The position numbers were made by a program, and so were the translations under genes. The notes beneath the pieces are model-generated. The model was given only the letters and a program-made list of their open reading frames with translations, had not been told where the DNA came from and searched no databases. A DNA stretch of 64,000 bases. Source: Anticarsia gemmatalis (taxonomy: Eukaryota; Arthropoda; Insecta; Lepidoptera; Erebidae). The first letter of the stretch is position 1. Each line of letters opens with the position of its first letter. Location: NCBI RefSeq assembly GCF_050436995.1, contig NC_134754.1, positions 7,495,001-7,559,000 on the forward strand, read 5' to 3'. Below, in pieces: positions 1-11,206 of the stretch.

Positions 1-2965
1 AAGCGAACATATAGATCTAAATTTGTCCAATTAATTTAACAAGCGGCGATTAGTCGTCCTATAGAGGCAAAGCAATGACGCAACTGACACAATAGTAGAC
101 CTTGGTACAACTACGACAACTATTTCAAATGGTCTCGCCACAGTTATTAACCAACCAAATACAACCAGCGGAATAGATCAGCCGGAAAAAATCTAATAAT
201 GGAAGCGAGTATGTTGTTGTTGAAAAAGTCTTAAAACGCACAAGAAGTTGCGACAAAAAATCTCCAAGTATGATAATCAAGCCTAAGGTTGTTTCAGTGA
301 GTCATACGTTAGACAAACTAAATATATTTACACACACATTTGTTTTAGAATGTGCATAAACTTCTGTCTAACATCAAGTTCATGTATTATATTGAATGAA
401 TTTGGCCTTTCTTGAGCTGTTTTATGACATTGGTACGATGAATAAAGCAAGGCCTTCGATACTGTCAACATCAATGCGTTTTGCAAATCTTTAAGTTACA
501 CGTGGCTGCGACTTAATACCTGGTATCGCATGACGACACGTCGTGCACTAGAAGATATTTTTCTGGTACTTACGTGAAAAAATGTAGTTCGTAAACTGAA
601 ACAAGTGGTAAGCAAACCAAATAAAAGGCTTTGGGACATAAAGTTTCAACAAAAACGTAATGATGACTATCAATGACTAGAGAAATTATATGTCTTCAGA
701 TAAAGTATTAGCACAGAAAAAACAAAGGCAACATTAAGTCTGAAGAACGCGTTTAAGAAAGAGAGATATAATTAGGAATTATCGAACATCCAATCTCGAT
801 CGAAGACAATTAGAGCTACAAAAGTATCATAATAGTACTTTGCCGTTGAGAGGAATAAAAACGAGAATCGGAAAGAAAATTCTTTCTATATTAAAGGAAA
901 ACACTTTTGTAGATCACGATCTCAATTTGATTTTTAGCTAATTTAATAATCTAAGGTAGATCCAGACCATTCGCCTTTGAAATACATTTGCTTATAAACA
1001 ATTTAGGCACAAAAAATATGCTAGTAGATAACATTGTTACAAAATAACGATTCCAATTGGATTTCAAATATACGCTTCTACGCAATTTTCCTCGGATAAT
1101 AAGTCGTAAACGGTACTTTGAATAAAACTTGACCAATACCGAGGTAATTGAAACAAAAAAAAACTCGGACATCAAAGTAGTAACGCCTAATGTGATTCAA
1201 CTTCAATCCACACTGGAATATTCTCCCATTAACTCAATTAACCTCTCATTTCTTACGCTAGGGAGTCTAATGGTCATGCCGCTATTTTAAAGGTCATTTT
1301 CATTTATTGAGATCAATTATTGAAGCTATCGTCTCCGTTGTAAAGATGTATTACAAATTATTTATTTATTGTAGTTCTGTTTTCACAAAAAATGCTATCT
1401 GTTTTGCTCGGCGTGGAGTTGTATCGATTCTGACAATGTCTTTGAAATCATTATTCACGGGTGTATGTGTCGATCTAACGACGCTCACGGGTATTCGACC
1501 GTGACGAGGGAGTTCGCGCGTCTGCCTTGCATTTGCGCAACCATCAACCGTGAAAAAACTCATCCATTTACATCAACTTCATTCCACAAACACCAAAGCA
1601 TTTGAATGCAAATCATTTGTTAAAATTTCGTACTCCTGCACTAGAAGCGTTATCTCAAGCTATGCAAAATATTTAGAAAAGAAACGCTTTATTATGATAT
1701 TTCAAACTTGTATCGAGGAAAAACGTGGAAGGTGGATGCACATTTCAATTCATGGTTTATGCATTTGAAACTGCCAGGAGTAATACATTGTAGGTATCGT
1801 AGAAAATCTTCATAGAACATGATTAAAACAATAGCTGTAAATCACAAATGTACAAACGGTCCCGGATTAATTCTCCGCGACAATAACTATAGACCTTCGA
1901 GTCAGAAGCCAATTTGGTGGCTATGAATACATTAACTGTTTCTCATCATAGTGACAATGGCAAGAAAATAATTAGTTTCAAGAATTTTATTGTTTGCTTT
2001 TTCAGTTTCTTCGTCACGCAACTGAATTGCATTATGTCTAAACTGATTCAATAAATCATTGCTTCACTTAGCCGCTTTCTCAATGTTATGAAACTATTTT
2101 TATTAACGGCTATTCGATATTGGTACCTCTTTTACCTTTCGACTGAAAAATATGCGATACTTTTACTAAATAATGCAACTGTTAAAAAGTATTTTTCTTT
2201 CTTTGGGTGTATTTTGGAAAACTTTCTTCTCGATTATTTTCTCTCTTTGGGGTTGTTTTATTAAATAATTACGTTAATTTATATCTTGAACATCAACTAT
2301 GTTAGAGGCATGGTAAATATCTGTTACATATGTATTTTCTCATTGTTTGGGTTCAGTACAATGCGTAGTGGTTTCAGAAAGTGCTCCCGCTGTCGATACT
2401 TGGCAGTAATTTCTACGTTGCTATTGTTGTGAGCCTCGCTTTTGTGACTTTTGTGTATCACATGAATGACATGACTACGCGTGTTTCTCATTTCGACTCT
2501 TATTTTCTTAGAAATAAAACTCTTTTGTGTAACATATTAGACTGTTACAATACACGCACTCCTTTAATTTCATGCCTCAGCTTGAATTTCAAAGTTTTAA
2601 CACGGCTTTAATTCAAATCTAGTTAAAGTATGATGGGTAGATGTTTCTCTGCCGGTACACGCACCGGCTATTCGTTCGTTTACAGATTGGTTAGGCTTAT
2701 CTAAAGCGGCGCAAACAATTAACGGATCATAAATTCACATCGTGACTAACGAGAGTTGCGCGCTTTAATAAAACTTTGATAACATGCAGCACTACATTAA
2801 ATTCACTTGCAAAGAAACAGTGGACGCGTTACAAATACGCCGGTAGCTTTTCCAACAACAACTCCGTGGGAAATATAATAAAAGTGAAATTAACACCGCG
2901 CCAACAAGTGCATCAATTAATACGTTGCATCCGACTGCCTTTTTTCAAACAAGAGTCTCCGTTAC
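1..2965. other. AT-rich non-coding DNA
   Basis: No gene, transposon end or strong repeat was seen. Around 1390-1550 the GC content rises and both strands are open for about 65 codons, which I read as a composition effect or a conserved non-coding element. Confidence 0.5.
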
Positions 2966-3720
2966 CTAGAAAACAATAGCACATCTCACAAGCACACACA
3001 CTGCATTCGTCGGAAAACGCACATGCACAATTTTCCGAACACCGATTACGGACACTGCGTCGGTCGCGTCAGAGCAAAGGGCGGCACATACAAGCGCTGC
3101 CTCTGCGCGCGATAGACTGACGGCTCTCGGGCGGACTTGCGAGCGAGCGGGACGCGCGGCGGGCGTGCCAACACTCTGCGCGCGCATAACGCCTCTCTGT
3201 CCTACGCCCGCACCTCGCATACGGTTGTCTCGCTCGCACACGCTCGAGCACACCTTTCGTTCCCGAGACAGGTGTTCTTATCCCTGTGTGCGTCCCGATA
3301 TGGCTGGTTTCGTGTGTATGCGCGCTTCCTGCGGCGGCGGATCGTTTTTTATGCCCGGCAGAAATTATAAAAAGTAAATGGAGGGAAAATTAAATAAAAC
3401 GTTTACAATGAAGCGTTTTCCTGTGCGCTTTCAATGATTCAGTGTGCGCTATTTTTCAGGGTGGATATCATCAGGGTAGCCGGCGAGCGTGATTACGGAG
3501 CTTTTTACGGATGTTTGAGTGATGTAGGCGGGCGTAATTAGGCACGGGGCGGAAAGGTATATTGATTGCGGTGACGCGGCTTTGTGGAAAAATCGATATT
3601 TTTGTATTAAAGGTGGCACGCGATGTGTCCGGCCCGTGCGTCCGTGGATGAGTAAACCTTCGTATCGATCCCAGCGCCGACAACTTTCGACCCTAGTTTA
3701 TGGCGCGCACTATAACTTGA
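2966..3720. promoter_or_regulatory. GC-rich, CpG-rich island, possible promoter
   Basis: Strong local GC and CpG content against an AT-rich background, with many GCGCGC and GAGCGAGCG-like runs. The long open frames on both strands here are a by-product of GC content, and I trust none. An initiator-like TCAGT sits at about 3438. The strand and gene it would serve are unknown. Confidence 0.4.
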
Positions 3721-3949
3721 GCCACACTTACCTATCAACGTTATCGAGAACGCTTTAACTAAACGACCACGTCTTTCATAAAAACCTATACGACCTGAGC
3801 TCAGAGCTATACCGACTATTACCGACTCATATTAACAGTTTTTTCTAACCCGAAGAATTATTAGGTTAAGCAAAACTAATCTTCTGTAATTCATGACATA
3901 CGCCTTGATCCAACAGCTCTACTACTCCTACTTACTGAGACGAAATCTA

Positions 3950-5033
3950 AGGTACCTGCGGGTATTAAGGCCTGTCGGGTAATAAGGCCTAAATCACAAA
4001 AAACGTACGAAATACAGTAGTTGACGATCAAGATTACTGTCACACAAGCTCAGAGCGTATACAAGTCGCTGCAAAGTGGCGGACGCACTCTAGCACTTCT
4101 CCTCCCGCAAATATCGTCGAAATCATTCAGAAGTGCGGTTCAGCAGCACGAATTATAAAAATTGACTCTAGTAAAACGTAAGTTGTTTAGAAAATATCAT
4201 ATTTACAAACCTGTATTGACTGTCCGCTTATTAATTAATGTATGCTTGTCTGTAAATTACCGTTTTAAGAGACTTGTAGTTATAAAAATTATATTATTAT
4301 TCTTTTCTGTAAATAGGTGGTTGGCGGATATTAAGGCCTATAAAATTTTACAATAGGCCTTATTGTACTCCTATTTTTTTAACTGCTATATAAGTAGGAG
4401 CGTGTTTTTAAAATGTTTTTAGTGGTAGTATATACGTAGTTTATATTTTCAATTTATATATAATTGTTTTAGTGCTTACAGTCACGATGACTCCCAAACG
4501 AGCATTGTGGTTAGAAGGCGATCTGACAAAAATAAATCACAAAAAAAAATGATCGGTACTGTCATGCTTGCAAATAAGATAGAATGGATGATGCTATGAG
4601 GCAATGTTCGCGATGCTCTAAGTGGTACCACGAAGAATGTGTCGGTTTGACTGCAGAATATACTGATGATTTTCAATGTCCTGATGGATGCGAATAAGGA
4701 CATTTTTTTAATTTATTAAGACTACTATGCTTTCTATTGCCTTATGTTAATGATTATTGATGTCAAGAATACTAATTTACTTAGTTTAAGTTGCTTTTTG
4801 AATAGTTTATAGTATAGGCCTTTTTACCCTACCCTATTATAATAAGGCCTAAAGACAGCGTTTTTTTAAAAGTGATAATGTTTTAGTTTTAAGCTTTAGA
4901 AGCTATTTTTTGTTTAAACTCGGTAGTAATATAAGTACATGACTGATTATTATAAAAACTGGTTGATTATATTGGATATTCTTCATTTTATTACAAATCT
5001 CCCTTAGCTAGGCCTTAATACCCGCGGGTACCT
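3950..5033 (+). mobile_element. TA-flanked DNA transposon with AGGTACC ends and repeated TAAGGCCT motifs
   Basis: The left end 3949-3972 and right end 5011-5034 are inverted copies at 23 of 24 positions. The core element starts AGGTACC and is bordered by TA on both sides (3948-3949 and 5034-5035), as for Tc1/mariner/pogo elements. AAGGCCT or its complement recurs inside near 3967, 3984, 4333, 4352, 4817, 4845 and 5010. The interior is mostly non-coding, with a short start-like ORF and a broken PHD finger. Confidence 0.75.
4487..4697 (+). pseudogene. Transposase remnant: short start ORF and broken PHD-finger C-terminus
   Basis: ATG at 4487 opens MTPKRALWLEGDLTKINHKK and stops at 4550-4552. 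The next frame, from about 4548, reads NDRYCHACK, a stop (4575-4577), then CSRCSKWYHEECVGL and FQCPDGCE before TAA at 4695-4697. The spacing CxxC, CxxC, HxxxC, CxxxC fits a PHD-type zinc finger, which some pogo/Tigger-like transposases carry at the C-terminus. It looks like the two ends of a transposase left after internal deletion. The host-gene alternative is less likely because it sits inside TA-flanked terminal repeats. Confidence 0.6.
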
Positions 5034-7521
5034 TATTTTCTAAAACGGAACTCTAGTTATTGTAAGAAAACCAATATCATACAAAATATAGTATTCCAAA
5101 ATCTTTCCAAGAGTTCTAATCCGGAGAGCTACAGCTAAAACGGTTTCTGAAAATGTTTAGCTCGAGAAGTTAATACATATATTACCTTCTAACATTGACT
5201 GAGAATAAGCGGCAGTATCTAAACTCATTCCCAATTCACGTGAGATTCTTAAAATTTCATGCGATGCGGTTGCTCTTGAGGGCATGTACACCAATAACAT
5301 GTGGGCTTAAAGATCCCTACAGCGTACTATATAAACGGTAACACACCGCAAGCCAATCTACCTACGCCATAGTGACCCATTTCTATCAATTGATTCTTGA
5401 ATATATGAATGATGGAGGTTCACCAAATTGTACCCGAGATTTTCATTAACCATTTCACCTGAATAAATAATAATGTTTCCAAAGGAATATTTCACGAAGC
5501 AGACTCGCAAGTTAGAATTATCATAAAACTCACGTGAAAACAAAGTGCGAGCATGAAGATATAAACGACGCACTGAACATAAGCACTTTCATATTTCAAA
5601 TCCAGATTCGAGTAGATACGCACCACACATTTTCCACTACTCAATCTGATTGCAAGAACATTTTTTTGCAAAATAACAATCTTGCAAAAACGCCTAGAGT
5701 TATGAAAAATATCCATTAAAGCGAAGTAACTCATAATAAATCAACTAAACACAATTCCTTCCAAATAAATGGGTCGGCACGCCTCAAAATCGAAGCGAAC
5801 TATCTGTTCTTTATAGTTTTATGCTGTAGTTATAAGTCTGGTAACGTTACCATCGAGTTATCAAACATTTACGTAAGGTTTTTCCACGACATTCGTAGGT
5901 CTGAAGCAGTAAACGCAATAAATTATACTCTTTCAGAATAACATGCCGCATTTCGCCGGGCGTTTGCGCTTTTTTATTAAAGCGAAGTAAGAACCAAAAG
6001 GCTTTTGACGCGACTAATGTACTGAAGTAATAAGTGCTTATACTCAGGATAAAATATAATATGTTAATATTGTAGAGTAACAGTATTCCTCCATCATTAT
6101 CTTGTTACTATAACGAAGTATTTTTTGCTGTCATCTTTCTACAAAAGATTTAACATTTGTAGAGTTATTATAGGAATACTTTTAACACAAACTAATAGAT
6201 TTAAAAATGTTTGATAAAAAAGTAGTACTTTTCACATGACTGAACAATACAATCAAGGGTTGAGGATCAGTTCTTTTAATCGCTTAAATTGAAATAAACG
6301 AACCATATCAAAAATGAAACAGCAACAACATGAAATCCAAATAAATTAGGTAACATTGTTACGTGTTAGGTTCAGACATCGTAACGGACGTCATGGACGA
6401 TATATTTTGCCACATCGCTCTCTGGACGTCCGCAAACAATCGTTTAAGCAATCATCACCATCTATAACGACACTTTCCGCTCAAGCGAACACGAAACGTG
6501 AGAAGAACACAATAATTCGATGATATAACTTAGCAAAAACTTTAAATGTAATATAAGATGTAAATTTAATGTAACTATTCGGTATCAGACAATTTTATAC
6601 AGTGATTGTCACAGTGTTACTAACAAAACATTCACTTGTTTTTTGTAAGCTTCTTTTGTTAAACGTGACGAATAGCAACTTGAATTGCTCTCTTACCAAA
6701 CATTAAAAACACATATTTTCCTCTCAATTATTTTCTATATAGGTTGGTTAGGTATATGAAATATCCTGTCATTTTTATATCCTTTGAATAACTTTATATT
6801 GCTTCATATAAACGAGTAAATATGTGCTCGCTACATATTTTTATTGCTTCCGTCTAAGGTAGAGCTCGTTTTCGCACTCCGATGAACATATTAGGACCTA
6901 ATGTCATAAAGGCTAACATGTCGTCATTCACTGGGTAAAGTTTTTAGCTTTGATAGAGATGTTTTCTCTTTGAAAAAGCCGGATTTTCCCGCCCTTTGCG
7001 TCTAAATCAAATCGTCAGAAACGTTGGGCGTCCAAAGTCCCTGTTTCCACTTAAACAAAACGGTGCCGATAATACCAAATTAAAGCGAGATTTTCACTTT
7101 TCACCAATGACTCTCTATTTGTTTTAAGTTTTCTAAATGACGACAAACGAGCTCCGTTGAATAATGTAGGAGCATTTCGATAGCAGTTGAATCAAAGTCT
7201 AAAGAGTTTGAAATTCGATAAAGTTGCACTTGAGGCCAAGCTCACGTCATGAGGTCAAAGTTATTCTATAGAAAATAAACGAGCATACGTTTTATGTGGA
7301 ATAACTATGAATAGAGTTTGTTCATGTTAGGGGCTGGAATTAAAGTTTTAAAAATGTATGAGCTTTTAAATTCATCATTGCAGAATTTGTTTATAGGTGC
7401 ACAATAGCTAACTTTAAATATTAAGATGTGTTTTTAATGGTTTGAAAATTAATTTTGGCACTATAGATTGTGAAAGCGATTTTCCAGTTAACGCTCAAGA
7501 ATACAAATTAAAGATAACATA

Positions 7522-7583
7522 AAGGTAAGTAAATAAGTAATATTTTGATAAACTATTACTTATATACTTAGTATACTTACCTT
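7522..7583. repeat. Two-stem imperfect hairpin
   Basis: The outer arms AAGGTAAGTA and TACTTACCTT (10 of 10) and inner arms ATAAGTAATA and TATTACTTAT (10 of 10) enclose an 11-base loop, with an uneven bulge between the stems. Confidence 0.7.
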
Positions 7584-8241
7584 GTTTCTTTAATATTAGG
7601 TATGTATGTACTACCGCAAAATGTCTCATTTGAAGTTTCCTATTCTAAAAAAGAAATTTAATTTCAAGCTTTTATTTTTTCTACTCCAGTTATACCGCGA
7701 GAATACGCGTCTCATTTACATATTGTTAACGATATTTCTTACTTAAATTGAACCCCAAAAGTTTTAAGGGAAGATGGTCAACTTATACGTCTATCTCATG
7801 CCCATGTCATTATAATAAGCTGTTGAAGTCATTCTGAAGGGTCTATAATGATGTTTTAAATCTAAGGGGGATTTCTGTGAAAATTTACAAAAACGAGTAC
7901 GGATAGCATATGTTTTTTATTTTTGATTATGCCACCTTATTGCAAAATTAGATTGCCCTAGTTAATTTCTGTACTTAGACCTTTAACCTAAAATACTACT
8001 ACACTTAAATGCGAAGTTTCGAAACCCCAGTGATTGTTTAAGACAAATAAAGGTTAAGCTAGAGTTAAAACTATTCATAATTCATACAATACTAAAATTA
8101 TATTATTTACACAAACTACAATATACCGAGCTCAAGTTACCCTAGATACACAGTGCCCTAAGGACAAGATTAATAAATATTATGAAAGCCACTCGGTTAT
8201 CGTATTCTCGTATTATTCGTACGTCGAAATTCGATAACGTG

Positions 8242-8562
8242 TGAACGGGAAGACTCCGCTACGTTGACACGCCTGATCTTGACACATTGTGTAGCAGCCA
8301 TCTTGAGAAGCCAAGTGGGAAGTCCCTTAAAATTGATGTCTTCAAAATTGAGGAAAAATATCTTTTGAAAATATTTTCATACAAATGTGGTCGTATATTA
8401 TTTACAAATAAAAATACTGAAGAGGTGCTTATAAAATTACAAATCCGTAAAGAGAGTCGTGGACGTCCCGAGAGATACTTTATAAAATTCGGGACAACTG
8501 AACCCAAATCAATCTTAATATTTATTTTATTTGCAAACGTACAAGTGAAGGTACAGAAATCA
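8242..8562 (+). CDS. Unidentified small open frame, doubtful
   Basis: Open for about 106 codons after a TGA. It has no in-frame ATG near its 5' end. The translation looks more protein-like than most chance frames here (for example KSLKIDVFKIEEKYLL and RKESRGRPERYFIKFGTTEP). I do not recognise it. An antisense frame of similar length overlaps. It could be a transposon fragment or chance. Confidence 0.15.
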
Positions 8563-11030
8563 TAAAGCTTCCAAGTGATGTGAGCAAACAGGACTAAATA
8601 CACGAATGAGCTCCTTGAAAACGTAGGAACTAATTCACAACATAATTAACAAAATCTCCCGCAAACCACGCCAAAGTATGAAAACAATTAGTATTGCAGT
8701 GTCGAACTATTTTAATTAACAATATACCGTATTTATCACTAAGAGTGACTTACAGCGGTACTATTTCACGGGCCTTTGTCATCATAATAGTATTTCGTTG
8801 CGCCCAGATGTTGGAGCACTTAGCGGCTTGCACCGGTTTTATTATGAATAGCAACGGAACTAGTATTTTGCGGTTTCCCTGTGGAGGCAGACGCAAATTA
8901 ATGCCCCAGCTTTCAGCTAGAAATTAATGTAATGCACCTAGGTTACGTAGCCAAATTGTTGGCATTCAGTAAATTTTGCAATGCGCAACCGGATATAGCA
9001 AATTTTATAATTGAATTTTTGATACGTTTATTATGTGCTTTATCATTTAGTAACGGCTTCATTTGCTAAGGTTTCGTACCTACTTAAGGTACTGACGGTG
9101 CATAGAAGAAACTTAAATACACTCAGAATGCTATCACTGTTACGAACGCATACAAGAATCTGTAACTGAAATCAAGTCGATACTACAAGCCTAATGTTTT
9201 CAAAACATTGTAAGGAGCAAAAACGGTTTTGTCGGAAACCTTCGGCAGGGTAATCTTATAAACTACACACCCAAATCCCGAAACCTAGCCGAAACTAAGC
9301 TATTAAGAAAAAAATACTGAAATATAACACACTAATGAAATAGATCGTTCTTATGCACTTTATTGATTATTATATTAATTCGTAACTTAATTTTACCTCT
9401 AAATTGCAATAAAATGATTCCAAATATTATAGAACAGAAATCTCCACTATCATGGGTAATTCCACCATGAACGATGGGTAATTCCGACATAGTGTAACGA
9501 TTTCGGGATTATTGCCATTCAGTGCCGTCTGCAAGGGGATCGGCAATAATATGAACACAGGTGCCACCGTAATAATCTTTTAGTTATCTGTAACGACATT
9601 CGTGAGACGTGGTAAAGATGTCTACAAACTAACGATACCTTTTCTATTATAATCATAGGCACATGTCTTTAAAAATTCACGTATAATTTATGTTCGTATT
9701 GTATCTATCTGAAGCTACACTTAAAGAGATTAAAACGTTTATCGTGTGAGCTTCTTGCTCGTTTTTCATTCTCTTATTTAAGGGCTTTTACTTTTCCTTG
9801 CGTTTATGTGATGTGCTCCACTAAGAGATTAAATTTAAGGCCGTTGCTGTACATAAAGCGCTATGCTTTTGAAACATACAACACATAGAACGTACATTTT
9901 CCGCTCGCAAATACAATTTTCAAGTAATTTGTTAAAGTTAACCAAGAAATTTCGCTGGAAACATGAAAACATTAATACCTAACATAGTTGAAAGTTTCAC
10001 CTTTTAACGTGACGGTTTTAACTTCTACACTAATATTACTAATTCGCTAATGTAAAAATGAATTTGTGTCGCTTTTTTAACCTAGATAATCATTCATAAG
10101 AAAGAAATAGGTTAGTTTGTACTTTTATTAAGAAGATGAAATCAGCAGAATGTTTAATACTTTTGAAAGAGCAAATAATTATAATTGATGAATACGAGTT
10201 TTACCAAGAGCGAAACTGTATGTAACCACTAGCAATCGAAAACACTATCAAAGCATTAATTTAAAAGCTCTATATTCGAAATGCTTAATCCCTATACACG
10301 TGTAAAATAAATATGGCTGAAAGGGTGAACCGGAGCGTAAACTCGCCCGAAATTCGATATAACAAAACAAAATTTACACCTAGTTTTTAGGGTTCTGCAA
10401 TCGAACAAGTAAACTTTAAAAGGCTGTCTTACTATTTACCGCTCGGCTATCCACTACATCACCTTTAAATCGGTGCTTACTCACTGATTCTACACACCTA
10501 CAAACTAGATAGAAGCTTTTTGATAGAAAATTCCACTCATTTTCTCAACAGAACTGCTCATGAGCAGTGAGTAAAACGAGCGCACGTAAGCTCTTCAGAA
10601 ATCGTAATGAAAGCTAAAATCCGTCTAACATTACCGTCTCTATTCTCTGTCCATTACCCAAAATGGAAAATCCCACCTGTAAAAATTGGATGCTGTGCGC
10701 CCAGTGTATAGGGATATGAGGCATCGGTAAACATTGAAACAGAGCTATGTCGACGTTAATAAACTTGTTAAAATATTTCGTCAACGAAAACGACGTGTCA
10801 ACAACAACATTACTGTGGTCTGCGCTTTGTGTACGGTGACCAAATGTTTAATTGCCCAGATACTGTCCTCTATCCTGTAATCTGTTTGCTCTAGGACAAC
10901 AGGATCCCCTTTGTGAGCATGACAATTACTGTTCTTTATGTAAGAATTCCAGTCTTGTACAAAACAAGAAACATTTTTGTAATTTTTTGTCAAAGAAAAT
11001 AAACCCCGTAATAAAAGTGTAGCTCAGTAC

Positions 11031-11206
11031 CTCGATTCTCTACCACTATCGACTACCGACAACCGGCTAGCTATCGAATTTTGACATTTAGAATGTACTG
11101 CCAAAAAGTTTCCCACGACACCCGCCAGAGGCGCTGATCAGATTTTCATACAAAATTTCTCGATGACAGTTCGGTTGTCGGTAGTCGATAGTAGTAGAGA
11201 ATCGAG
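11031..11206. mobile_element. MITE with long inverted ends
   Basis: The left end CTCGATTCTCTACCACTATC and following bases through GACAACCG are repeated as the reverse complement at about 11170-11206 (TCGGTTGTCGGTAGTCGATA and on to AATCGAG). The outer ~36 bases match almost perfectly, and pairing continues loosely inward. The element is 176 bp and non-coding. Confidence 0.8.

Larger units (their letters stand above)
5036..11030. other. AT-rich non-coding DNA
   Basis: Apart from the hairpin at 7522 and the doubtful frame at 8242, nothing supported. Near 9447-9490 ATGGGTAATTCC occurs twice, 20-odd bases apart. Confidence 0.5.

Noticed and set aside
2966..3377. Four overlapping open frames of 60-95 codons on both strands
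   Set aside because: They arise from high GC content, read on both strands at once, contain low-complexity Arg/Ala runs and match no family I know.
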